Part shown: positions 41,135 to 51,640 of the stretch, in pieces
Position numbering within the stretch: position 1 is the first letter of the stretch
How the letters are laid out: each line of letters begins with the position of its first letter
DNA from: Heracleum sosnowskyi
Taxonomy: Eukaryota > Streptophyta > Magnoliopsida > Apiales > Apiaceae
DNA: 64,000 nucleotides
NCBI GenBank assembly: GCA_030848705.1
Contig: JAUIZM010000013.1
Coordinates: 1,240,001 to 1,304,000, forward strand
Reading direction: 5' to 3'
Program-made: the position numbers and the translations under genes
The notes under the pieces: generated by a model
What the model was told of the DNA's origin: nothing
The model's input: only the letters and a program-made list of their open reading frames with translations
Database searches by the model: none

Positions 41135-43603
41135 CTAAGTTGTTTTTGGTACCCACACTTGGTAGGGTCCAGATGATTTAGGAACATTTTGGTTAATAAT
41201 TCTTCTGTCATAAATTGCATTTCTCATAGTAGGAGACTTCACTTTTTCTGTGGCTTTGGAGTTTACACTCTTAGGCTCACATGAAGTTTTCACCCTCTCA
41301 ACCCTGATTGGGGACCCTGTCCTATGAGAATGTATGTGTGTGTGTGATTCACCAGATTGTGCAGAGTCAAGTTTATGTTTAAGAGATAAACAGTTAGCAA
41401 TCACAGTCACATAGCATGTCATGCAGTTTGGCTTACCACAGAAAGAATCATGACTAGAATTTATGCTTGCAGAAAGGTTACTTAGGTTGTCAACTTCAAC
41501 AATTTCAGGCTTACTACACTTATGAGTCAAATGATTAACAGATAGGCATTTTTGACATTGTTTCCTGGGAGCATTTGGCACATAAGCATAGTTGTTTCCT
41601 TTGTTAACACCAACTTTACCATTTCTGTTTTGTTTCCTTTTCTTAACAACTTCTTTCTTTGCTTTAGGACTCTTGACAAGATTGTCTTTGGTCTCTTTCT
41701 GATTGACAAGTTCAGGAAAGGAAGAAGTGTTCTTAGCAGCCTCATCTTCTTCAAGTAGTTGTTGCTTGATGATCAGTAGTTCCTCATCAAACTCAACAAC
41801 ACTCTTTCTGAAGATGGGCAGTTCAACACTTGACAGTATGGTTGGGGCATTTTTGTTTGTAAAAGTTTCCTTTCCTTTGCCCTTGACCTTCTTCCTTCCC
41901 TTGTCATTATCATAGTCAAAACCAACTCCAACCTTGCAGTCTTCAGTGTGTTCCTTGTGGTAGGTTTGAATAAGTTCAGAGGAGTTTTTGAAGCTTCTTA
42001 GTTTCAGTTCAGTTTCAGCAATTTGTTCTCTAAGGGCTTTCTCTATCTGCTCAGCACAAATCACTTTGTTTTTAAGATATTCAACCTCCTTTTTCAAACC
42101 ATCCAGGTTCACAACCATTAACTCAAGTTGCTCATTCTTTTCTGTAAGCTCAACATTCTTAGCAGTTAGTCTGTCAATTTCTTCATTAGCTACTAACATG
42201 CTAGTATGAATATTAAACATCTCAGTGCTCATATCTTCAACAGTTTGCTTATATTGAAGGGGAGTCATATCAAGAGAAGTAAGAATAGGTACCTGACTTG
42301 AATCACCTTCATCAGAAAATGCCATCAAGGCATAGTTTGAATACTCTTGTTCTTCTTCTTCATCAGAGTCATCCCAGCATTTTCCCTCAGCAATAAAAGC
42401 CTTACCCTGTTGTTTCTTGAGTAGAGCCTCATACTTTGCCTCAAGCTCTAAGTATGCTTTATCCTTCTTGATCTGTTTGGGCTTCTTGCACTCTGTTGCA
42501 AAGTGCCCAAGTTCATTGCAGTTATAGCATCTTATTTTGGACCTATCCACACTCCCAGATTTGTATCCTCCTTTAACTGCACCAGCAATCCCTTTTCCCT
42601 TGTTGAAGGAGTTTGAGCTACCTAAACCACCAGCATTCCCTCCATTGAACCTGGACTTGAATGGCTGCTTCCTCTTGAACCTAATGTTAGGATATCTCCT
42701 AGCCATGTAAGCAAAAGATTTATTTTCCATCTTGTCCAGCTCATCTATGCTGTAGAACTCATCCTCCTCAGGCAAATCATAAACAACCTGAGCTTCATCA
42801 CCAGCATCATCATTATCTTCTAGTTCCTCAATCTTGACTTGGCTGATTTTCAGAGATTCCATTCTTTGACCTAGATTATCAGCAATAAGGGCACAGGAGG
42901 TATTGGCCATTAATCCTTGCTTTGCTTGAATAGATCTTTTCTGAAACAGCTCTAGCTCATATGTCTTCAATACACCATACAGCACATCAAAACCAATTTT
43001 TGTTAGATCTCTTTCTTTGAGGGAAGAGATTCTTGGTTCCAAATGATCTGGAAGAGTTAGTAAGAATTTCATGTTAAGCTCTTCTGTCTCATAGTGTTTG
43101 TCATAGAGTTTGAGCTCATTTATCAGCTTGTTGAACCTCTCAAATACTTCTGTGATTCCCTCCTTTGGTTGAGCCATGAATGCTTCATACTGTGAGACTA
43201 AAATCTGCTTTTTGTTCTTCCTTACCTCAGGAGTTCCTTCACATAGCACTTCTATGAGATCCCACATCTTCTTTGCACTACTGCAGTGAGCAACAGTGCC
43301 ATACATGTTGAAATCCATAGATTCACAGATGATAAGTTGAAGATGTCCATCCAGTGCTACTTTCTCCTTTTCAGGATCAGTGTATTTTGAAGGGTCTTTA
43401 GGAACGTGCCTTGCTGGTACTATCTCAGTGCCTACTGTAGTTTCACCAATCTCAATCAATGGAACAAAGGGACCATGCTTTAGAATGTCTAAATACATGG
43501 GGTTTGAAGCTTTGATGAAAAGCAACATCTTCTTCTTCCATAAACTGTAGTGCTCCTTGTTAAAGGGAGGAATCTTGATACTGCTTAGTTTCTGTGAACT
43601 CAT
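41135..43603 (-). CDS. Element B gag (822 aa)
   Basis: Intact ORF from ATG 43603. The N-terminal UBN2-type region (FNKEHYSLWKKKMLLFIKAS) is followed by the usual capsid motifs (KMWDLIEVLCEGT, EGITEVFERFNKLINEL). A CCHC zinc knuckle CYNCNELGHFATEC lies at about residues 359-372. A long helical, probably coiled-coil region follows (ANEEIDRLTAKNVELTEKNE), then a second cysteine/histidine cluster (CQKCLSVNHLTHKC) near residue 690. At 822 residues it is much longer than the ~400-residue gag part of element C. It ends YQVWVPKTT, stop, 12 bp before the pol ATG in a different frame. Confidence 0.92.
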   Translation of the reverse strand: MSSQKLSSIKIPPFNKEHYSLWKKKMLLFIKASNPMYLDILKHGPFVPLIEIGETTVGTEIVPARHVPKDPSKYTDPEKEKVALDGHLQLIICESMDFNMYGTVAHCSSAKKMWDLIEVLCEGTPEVRKNKKQILVSQYEAFMAQPKEGITEVFERFNKLINELKLYDKHYETEELNMKFLLTLPDHLEPRISSLKERDLTKIGFDVLYGVLKTYELELFQKRSIQAKQGLMANTSCALIADNLGQRMESLKISQVKIEELEDNDDAGDEAQVVYDLPEEDEFYSIDELDKMENKSFAYMARRYPNIRFKRKQPFKSRFNGGNAGGLGSSNSFNKGKGIAGAVKGGYKSGSVDRSKIRCYNCNELGHFATECKKPKQIKKDKAYLELEAKYEALLKKQQGKAFIAEGKCWDDSDEEEEQEYSNYALMAFSDEGDSSQVPILTSLDMTPLQYKQTVEDMSTEMFNIHTSMLVANEEIDRLTAKNVELTEKNEQLELMVVNLDGLKKEVEYLKNKVICAEQIEKALREQIAETELKLRSFKNSSELIQTYHKEHTEDCKVGVGFDYDNDKGRKKVKGKGKETFTNKNAPTILSSVELPIFRKSVVEFDEELLIIKQQLLEEDEAAKNTSSFPELVNQKETKDNLVKSPKAKKEVVKKRKQNRNGKVGVNKGNNYAYVPNAPRKQCQKCLSVNHLTHKCSKPEIVEVDNLSNLSASINSSHDSFCGKPNCMTCYVTVIANCLSLKHKLDSAQSGESHTHIHSHRTGSPIRVERVKTSCEPKSVNSKATEKVKSPTMRNAIYDRRIINQNVPKSSGPYQVWVPKTT

Positions 43604-43639
43604 TCTTGATCTTTTCCTGTTTGTACGTTAACAGCCTAC

Positions 43640-43651
43640 GCTCTGATACCA
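43640..43651 (-). other. Element B primer binding site (tRNA-iMet)
   Basis: Minus strand TGGTATCAGAGC, two bases inside the LTR end, complementary to initiator tRNA-Met. Confidence 0.9.
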
Positions 43652-43653
43652 CT

Positions 43654-44953
43654 TGTTAGAAATGAATACTACTAGAAACTAGACAGAGGGGGGGTGAATG
43701 GATAGTTTAATATATTTTTCGATTCTTGAAACTAAGTATAAGCTGTATATGATTATGATATGTAATATGCGGAATGTAAATAACACACACAATCACTTTA
43801 ATCTACTTTGTATAAGCAAATTAAATACTACAGCTTTCCAAGAAATTCTCAATCGAATTTCTGGCTTCTAAACAAGAACAGTTTGAACTTGCTTGCTTAC
43901 AGAGAAAAGATCTTAGCAAATAACTATGTGTATCTCTCTTGCAGCTTACAGTTGTGTGTGCACGATATATATATTCACCTATACAAACTAGGCACACACA
44001 ATATTACACAGCTACCCCTTCTGAAAGTCCAACTTGTCCTGCCATAAGAAGTTCACTGTGTCAGGAAGGACCACCTGCTTTTCGGAGTCTTTCCCGTTTC
44101 TGTAGCTGCTTGTCTCTTATCTTTCTCTCCAAGTTTAGCTGTAGATTTGCCATCTGTTCTTTGGACCACCTTGCCAGAACAAATGCTCCAGTATTTGTCT
44201 CCTTTGATTCTTGGTTCTGTACCTTGATTTGTCTTGTTATAAACGGCTAAGTGTTGATATCGTGAACTCCACTTTATCCCTGACTTCGCGATCTCCCTTG
44301 TGAGGACTACGCGATATAGCCTTTGAAGACTTTGCGACATAGGTCATTTGATGACTATGCGACATAGGTCATTTGATGACTATGCGACATAGGTCATTTG
44401 ATGACTATGCGACATAGGTCATTTGATGACTATGCGACATAGGTCATTTGATGACTATGCGACATAGGGCTTCTGAGGACTTCACGATCTAGGCTCTTTT
44501 GACTTTGCTGACTTCAACACTTCACGACATGTGTCTTGAGGACTTCTCGACATAGTACAAAATGGACTATGCGATATAGTACTTCACGACATGGATATTG
44601 GTGACTTCACGACATAGCTTTCTTTTGACTTTGCTATATAATGCCTTAGACAAATTCCTGCAACTTATTTCTTCATAGCCTTATTCAACTCTATCCTGCT
44701 GCATGAACACTTCTGAACTTCTACCAGGATAATTATTCAATGGCCTATATACAATCTAGATGCAAGAAACTTTACTAAGCTCATTATAAATTTGAGCATA
44801 CATGATCAAGCTAATGTTCATGAGACCAAGACAAGTACATTTAGAGACCTATACTATATCCCAGTGATAGAAATCACTAGGTCATGTAATGTGACATAGT
44901 CACATAGTGTAGGCTTGTTAATAGTGGTATTCAGACATGTCTTGAGCCTAACA
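43654..44953 (-). repeat. Element B 5' LTR (1300 bp)
   Basis: Plus-strand ends TGTTAGAAAT and GAGCCTAACA. Same sequence as 19122-20446 but with five instead of six full 25-bp units. Immediately followed on the minus strand by the primer binding site. Confidence 0.95.
44335..44459. repeat. 25-bp tandem repeat in element B LTR (5 units)
   Basis: Units at 44335, 44360, 44385, 44410 and 44435, followed by a partial one. One unit fewer than in the other LTR. Confidence 0.93.
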
Positions 44954-45775
44954 GTATCATCCCAGCTCTTTTCTTTAGACTTGTTCTTCTCAACCATTCC
45001 TGTTATATAGCCACCCCTTGTGCTATTTGAGGATGAAGAACCACCTGTCTGGTATTCGTCAGCATATGTCTTGAACTTGAAGCTAGGATTTCTCCTGAAC
45101 CTGAAGTTTCCAAACTTCTTCACTACCCAGGCCATAGACTCATCTTCCAACTGTTCAAGCTCCTCCATAGAATAAAAATCACCACCAGATTGACTTGTAG
45201 ATGTAACACCATACTCAGCTACAATTACATCCTTGTTAGGACTGGAAGGTAGAACAACCTTCGCTTCCTTTTTCTGTGGGACTCCAGCTACCAGTGAAGT
45301 AGACATACTAACCACTCTTCCTTCCCTTGGATTTGATCTGAAGTGCTCATATGAAGAGGTGAGAATTTCCATCTTATTCTCTCTGACTTCCTCTGTCCCT
45401 TCATTGATTATTTCAATCGTATCCCAAATGTGTTTGGCAGAAACACAATTTAAAATATGATTATGCATGATTGGATCAAGACAATCAACCAGTATCAACT
45501 GTAGACAGGCATCCAAGGCAACATCTTCTTTTTCTTCAGGAGTGTAGTCCTTGGGATCCTTAGGGTATATCCTAGCAGCCCTAGTAACAACATCATTCTC
45601 TATTAGCTCTTTCTCAACAAACATAGGAATTCTTGGTCCATTTTTCAGCACATCAAGATATTCAACATTAACCACTTGAAGAGACAGGAGCATCTTCTTC
45701 TTCCACATAGGATAGTGATCCTTGCTGAACATTGGGATTTTAACTGTAACAGCTTTCTGAGTTGTAGAGATTTTT
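44954..45775 (-). pseudogene. Element A gag, N-terminal half (interrupted by element B)
   Basis: The minus-strand frame contains PMFSKDHYPMWKKKMLLSLQ, KHIWDTIEIINEGTEEV and SSYEHFRSNPREG, equivalent to element B gag. The expected first codon near 45768 reads ATC instead of ATG (ATCTCTACAACTCAG), and the first Met (45732) lies inside the conserved domain. After NPREG, about 100 residues present in element B gag are missing. The frame ends at KEKSWDDT against the element B LTR and resumes at 19121. Both defects argue for a non-functional gag. Confidence 0.82.
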
Positions 45776-45854
45776 GAGATTTTTAGAATAATAAAAATTT
45801 CAGAGTAAAAAAAATCTCAAACAATTGGATCTTTGATTTGTATATCAATCAAAA

Positions 45855-45867
45855 GGCTCTGATACCA
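45855..45867 (-). other. Element A primer binding site (tRNA-iMet)
   Basis: Minus strand TGGTATCAGAGCC, two bases from the LTR end (plus-strand TGTTAGG at 45870). This shows 45870-47677 is the 5' LTR of a minus-strand element. Confidence 0.9.
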
Positions 45868-45869
45868 AT

Positions 45870-47677
45870 TGTTAGGTCCTGAAATGTTTGTAGAAGGGGG
45901 GGTTGAATACAAACATTACCGTTTAATCGAATTTGTATTGATAGTAGATTTAACAATTTCAATAACAAATTATCTGCGGAATAAAATGAAACAAGATTCA
46001 AGTTAAATAAAACTCTATTGAACTTGAAGGGTGTTACAATTCTGTGTACAGATTACAAGGTTTGAATCTCAAACTATTTAAAACAAATCTAGAATAAATT
46101 CGACATGAATTTATCTATTTTTGTAATAAAAAGATCGAATAGTAAAAACTAGTTCGAGATCAAATTCTAGGGATAATGATCCGCTAGATAATCAAACAAG
46201 TACAAGCAAACTAATTCTAGTTGTTGAGATATAACAATAATTTCTAGAAATTAATTCACTGAAAACTTTGAAGGCCGGCAGTTGTGGAGTTTTAGCAGAG
46301 AGAGAGATATCACTTTGAAAATCCTGCTGCTTTCTTTTTGATCCACTCGTGTAGTATAGTAAAGTCAACCCATGTGCACCTTTTTCAACTGCCTCCTTTT
46401 TAAAAGAAAATATACGCCTTTGTTTTGCCATTTAATTCAAAGTACTATCGGTAGTACTTAGAAATGTATTGGTAGTACTACCTAGAATAGTACTACAAGT
46501 GCAAATGAGTAGTACTACTAGGATTATATTAATTCAATTTTAATTTATTGTTTTAATTAATTTAAGAAATAAATTAATTCTGATTGAATTAATTTATAGA
46601 TTAAATTAATTAACTTATAGATTAATTAATTTAAGGAATAAATTAATTCTGATTGAATTAATTTATAGTTTAAATTAATTAACTTATTTAATAAATTAAA
46701 TGAGAATTAATACACTTTCTAATCAAATATGTACGCCATTTGTTCTTTTTATGCAAATTCAACTCCACTTCCTTTAAGTCACCTACACATCCCTTTAAAC
46801 AAAAATGTACGCCATTTTTGTTTTAGATAGAAGTACTATCAGAAGTACTTAGATTGCCTTCGCATTTCTTTTCTTTTTCAATATCTAAGACCACTGCCTT
46901 GATTGTCAAATATGTACGCCATTTTAACCAACTAATACCACTAGTACTCTCGATAGTACTACAAGTGTATTTTGATAGTACTACTAGCTTAGAATTAATT
47001 CTAATTTAATTTATTGAATTAATTAATTTTAACAAATAAATTAATTCTGAGTGAATTAATTTATAGATTAAATTAATTAATTTCTAGTTTAATTAATTTA
47101 AGGAATAAATTAATTCTGATGGAATTAATTTATAGTTTAAATTAATTAACTTCTAGTTTAATTAATTTAAGGAATAAATTAATTCTGATGGAATTAATTT
47201 ATAGATTAAATTAATTAACATATAGAATAAATTAAAAGAGATTTAATACTAAATCAGAGAACCACTGAAATTGATGACAAACTTCCACTGACTGATGTTG
47301 ACACTCGATGTACAGTCTGGTTCATGAGCGACTAACTTCAATGACGGTTCTTCATCTTTTGACTTTAAGTTGTGGTCCATCTTCTTTTCCCTTTTAACAA
47401 ACTCTGTAACCTGTACGCTTCCTGTCACACTTCTGAAATCTCTGTCACTTTAAATAGATCCACTTTTTTGAATACTTCACCGAGGCTTGATCAAATAAAT
47501 GAACTTCTTCCAGTGTAGAATAACTTCAAGTCTGTAGATGAATTTAATCTTCATTCTTTTGACAGATATAATCTTTTGAGATTCCTGTGACATCTAATCT
47601 AATATTTACTTATTACAAACTTGTTTAAGTTGAGTAGAATCCTCGAATTACAAATAGGCTATTGCATATGCCTTTCA
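45870..47677 (-). repeat. Element A 5' LTR (1808 bp)
   Basis: Same length as 13285-15092, with about three mismatches noticed (GAAATG vs GATATG near the start, CCTTTGTTTT vs CCTTTATTTT, GATGAATTT vs GATGACTTT). It carries the same AGTACT palindromes and TGTACGCCATTT copies. Confidence 0.92.
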
Positions 47678-48073
47678 ATCTCCCCCTATTTGTTTGTTAG
47701 AGAATAACAACCAAATACCTAGAGGATCACTCAACTAAAACCAAGAAAAAGATAGGACTCTTAAGCCTAAGTAAATACTAGAAAGTTCTGGATCAAATAT
47801 GACATTTCCAGATTTCACCAGTAAAGATAAATGCAAGACAGATGTTCCTCTAGACTGAACATATGATAACATTGAACCTGTCTTGATTTACCTAAGCTCT
47901 ATACATATAACATTTACAAAACAGAGCTAACTTTCCTTTACTTCCCTGAAACTCCTCATTTACCTTTTATATCTTTTTCAGCTCCCTTTTACTAGCTCCT
48001 CCAAAATTCTCTAGAAACTTCTCCCCCTTAGTTGAGGAATTCTCTACAGATTTAAGTTTATGAGTATCTGAAG
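47678..48073 (-). repeat. Partial second copy of element A internal 3' region, outside the 5' LTR
   Basis: 396 bp starting with the polypurine tract complement ATCTCCCCC are nearly identical to 15093-15490 next to the other LTR. A simple insertion should have host DNA here. The arrangement is therefore LTR-internal-LTR-truncated internal. The copy stops abruptly at GAGTATCTGAAG and the split DNA element resumes. No target duplication is found. Confidence 0.85.
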
Positions 48074-48424
48074 GTAAAACACGAAAGTTATGGTATGAAA
48101 ATAATGTGAATAACATTGTTCAACATCTGAACATTATAAAAATAATCAAGTTCACTTGTAGAACTTTGTGAAAAAAAGTAAGTTTAGTTGTAGAACTTTG
48201 AAGTCCATATGCATAACTTTTAAAATTCAGCTGTAGAACACTGTATTTATACTATGAAACAAAATAGGTTCGGCAGTAGAATCCTTTTATTCGAAGAATA
48301 CCCTTATAAGATTTTGTATATAAAAATGAGTTGAATCTGAACAGTTGATCTAGTAATAATCCAACGGCTTATAACAGTTCTAAAGTTCTTTTTTAGTGAT
48401 TGGTTCTCTCTTGAGCCTAACCCT
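48074..48424. mobile_element. Right half of the DNA element split by element A
   Basis: It ends GAGCCTAACCCT followed by (TA)n, the inverted counterpart of AGGGTCA at 12920. It holds several GTAGAAC(T/A)TTG or TGTAGAACTTT motifs, which also occur in the left half (TGCAGAACTTT). No ORF. Confidence 0.55.
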
Positions 48425-48439
48425 ATATATATATATATA

Positions 48440-49069
48440 TCAATACTATTATATAATAGACGAAACATTAAAAGTTTGGTTGGTCGGTATGGTATGTTGT
48501 GATTTTACTTAATTGCCCTTAACTGTATTTCATGTTTTTACTTAATTAACCTTACTTATATATTGAAATATATTATTAAATAATAATATTACCTATTTAT
48601 AACCAATTACCTTTTTTTCCTAAAATACATTATTTTTTCTAACAAATTCCCCTACTTTTTCAAACATGACAATTAACTTTTTTTTAACTAAAACATGTTA
48701 GTTTTTCTATTTTTCCTTACTAAAACCCCTATTTTTTCAAAAATATCACGGACAAACCTTTAGTTATTTATTTTTAAACCTATAATATTATAATTGTGTT
48801 TTAAAAGTTTACCTATTTTAACATGATTACTTATTTTTTCTTAACAAATGCAATCACTAAGAATATTAAAATATAAATAATCAAATTTCTATTTATAACC
48901 AATTACTCTAAAACATATTATAGATTTTTTTTTTCTAACAAAATCCCTTCTTTTCTAAATATATCACGGGAAATTGTCTTTTTCAATTTACTTTTTCTAT
49001 TTTTCTCACTAAAATTCATTTTTTTCCAAAAATATCACAGTAAACACTTTACTTATTTATTTTTAAAAC

Positions 49070-49107
<38 letters not shown>

Positions 49108-49233
49108 CAAAACAAAACTTAATTTTATATTAAAAATATTATTTTATTTAAAAATGTATTTTGTAGAATAGTTTTTGAGAAAATTTAGAGATATTATTAT
49201 AAAGCCGCTGCGAAGCGCGACTTAGTAAACTAG
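48440..49233 (+). mobile_element. Non-autonomous Helitron (794 bp)
   Basis: 5' end TCAATACTATTATATAATAG, 3' end with a hairpin-like AAGCCGCTGCGAAGCGCGAC and terminal CTAG at 49230-49233, flanked by A and T. It has no coding sequence. A (TA)n run of about 30 bp lies at 49070-49100. An inverted relative of its 5' part occupies 53641-54556. Confidence 0.75.
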
Positions 49234-50621
49234 TATACTATTATATAAAGGAGAAGACGGGGGCGGTGTGGTGGCGCTCTTAGATCGCTTCATTCTATTT
49301 TTCTAATTTTCTCAAATTTTTGAATTAATAATATTAAAAATTAGAAAAAATCTTAATTACCTTTTAAATACTTACTAATAGAGGAAACATATAATATTTT
49401 TGCATTTAAAATCCCTACTAATGGATAAATATATAATTTCAATATTTTTGCATTTAAAATCTCTATTAATAGAGAAAGTAAATATACAATAGATCTTTAC
49501 TGATGGAGGAAACTAAATATCACTAATGGAGGAAATTAAATATTCGATTATAATATTTTTGCATTCAAAATATCTAAATTATATATAAAAAAAGTGTATT
49601 ACCTTACATTATTTTAAACTTTCCTCTATTATTATCTAAATATTCTCATAATATTTCTTTTCAAATGAAATTAACATCTTTACATTATATTCTCCTAAAC
49701 TTTCTTCTTTTTTTATGTGATATAATAGAAAATACATGAACATTTTGGTAAATAAGAAGTTAAGAAATTAGATCGGTCTTGCATACGAAATTAAGTAATT
49801 AATACCAAAGATTAGAAAAAATCTCAATTGCATTTTAAATATTTAGTAATGTAGGAAACTAAATATACAATTTCAATATTCTTGCATTTAAAATCTCTAC
49901 TAATGGAGGAAAGTAAATATAATATTCTTGCATTTAAAATCTCTACTAATGGAGAAAGTAAATATACAATAGATCTTTACTAATGGAGGAAAGTAAATAT
50001 TACATATGGAGAAAACTAAATATTCAATTATAATATTCTTGCCTTCAAATATCTAAATTTAAAAAAATGTATTACTTTACATTATTTTGAACCTCCTTTT
50101 ATTATTATCTAGATATTCTCATAATATTTCTTTTCAAATGAAATTACCATCTTAACATTCTACTCTCCTAAACTTTCTTTTTTAATGTAATATAATAGAA
50201 AATACAAGAACATATTGGTAAATAAGAAGTTAAGAAATTAGATCGGTCTTGTATAAGAAATTAAGTAATTACTTGGTAAATAATTAATTACCTTTAATAC
50301 TTTTATACAAACAACTAATTAATAATATAAATATATACCTAAACTCTGTTAATTGTCTACTGCAATTTTTGTTGTCAACATTGTTCTTCTTTACTTTTTT
50401 GTTTGTTCATGTTAAAAATATGTACATGAGTACATGAGTACGAGACTTTTTCTCTTATGTTATTTATCTTATTACGTTTGTTTGTATCCTAATGCAGGAT
50501 CATATTAAAATCTTTCACAAGACAAGTTATTTGCTATTAGTGTTGATTGAGTTAAGACATAGATTAATAAGGAGGGAGATTCATCAGTTAATCAGTTAAA
50601 ATAATAGGTCGAACAAGCCTA
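49234..50621 (+). mobile_element. Helitron family 2, copy 2
   Basis: It begins TATACTATTATATAAAGGAG directly after the CTAG of the preceding Helitron and matches the copies at 11376 and 58900. Inside, a ~150-bp piece containing AATATTCTTGCATTTAAAAT and CTCTACTAATGGAG is repeated several times (49430-50000), making this copy longer. Its 3' end is not defined. Confidence 0.55.
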
Positions 50622-51380
50622 TGATTTGATTTTGTTTTGATATTTGGATTTTGGAATAAATTAAGCATTGATATGATTTAATATTGTGTTTTGTCTCTTT
50701 ACATATTGTTCTAAGTTTATTATTTGTATGTATGTAAGAGGAATTGTTTTATTGTTTTAGAAAAGATCGACGGAAAGAACAACAATGGCGAGCAGGGTGG
50801 CAACAATGGTGAAGGAGGAAACACATTTGAATAATTAGATAAAACTCTAGTTGTGCTCGTGAATCAGCAACCAAGACAACAAAACATTGTATCTCAGTTC
50901 AAGAGCCCCATCGAAAGTTGGTGAGCTTAAATTAGAAATTATAAAATTCAATTATCTTTTTATATATATATTGCTCGTGTTACTTTTAGAAAATTGGTTG
51001 TTTAAGTTAGAAAAAAACAAAAAAAAGGGTAAGTGGATATTTATTAATAATTATATATAACAATATTACCATTACATATTTATTTTCCATATGTTATGTT
51101 CAGAAGATGAGTTGTTTTAGTTAGAAAATGTAAAACAAATAATGTGTTTTAGCTGAAAAAAGTAATCGGTTATAAATATGTAATAATATTACCATTTTAT
51201 ATATATATGTTAACTATTTTATTTTTAGAAGATAAGTTGTTTTGGTTAGAAAAATATATAAAATAGATAATGTGTTTTAGCTGGAAAAAGTAATTGGTTA
51301 TAAATAAATTAGTTATAGATAGACCCAACCCAAATTATAGATAGGTCCGGCCCAAATACCGACCGACCGACCAACAAAAC
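50622..51380. other. Mixed Helitron-derived sequence with a possible captured coding scrap
   Basis: At about 50758-50835 a frame reads KIDGKNNNGEQGGNNGEGG before a stop, preceded by TTTTAG that could be an intron end. This may be a captured exon, but nothing confirms it. From about 50950 the sequence is an inverted relative of the Helitron at 48440 (GTTTTAGCTGGAAAAAGTAA motifs). Confidence 0.35.
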
Positions 51381-51559
51381 TTTTTATGTTTCGTCTTTAA
51401 TAATATAGTATATATATATATATATATATAATTCAAAACAAAACTTAATTTTATATTATAAATATTATTTTATTTAAAAACGTATTTTGTAGAATATTTT
51501 TTGAGAAAATTTAGAGATATTATTATAAAGCCGTTGCGAAACGCGGCTTAGTAAACTAG
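51381..51559. mobile_element. Helitron termini: inverted 5' end and direct 3' end
   Basis: 51381-51412 inverted reads TATACTATATTATTAAAGAC, a 5' end of the family at 48440. After (TA)n, 51430-51559 matches the 3' end of the 48440 Helitron, with hairpin AAGCCGTTGCGAAACGCGGC and terminal CTAG at 51556-51559. So two related elements meet tail to head here. Confidence 0.65.
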
Positions 51560-51640
51560 TTAACTAAGATGTCAAAAGATGATAATGATCCAGTGAATTT
51601 ACAAGGGTTCTGCAGATAAATGATGATCAGACAAGCTCCA
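51560..51640 (+). pseudogene. Relic of OMT exon 1
   Basis: Right after the Helitron CTAG comes TTAACTAAGATGTCAAAAGA, the same start region as OMT1, OMT2 and OMT4 (CAACTAAGATGTCAAAAG). It reads MSKDDNDPVN and then, with one frameshift, VLQIND in place of VLQLNS. Similarity is lost by about 51640. A Helitron inserted a few bases before the ATG has removed the promoter. Confidence 0.6.

Noticed and set aside
44954..45732. 292-codon ORF (44854-45732) as a complete gene
   Set aside because: It is gag of element A running by chance into the LTR of element B; the last ~30 codons are LTR sequence.
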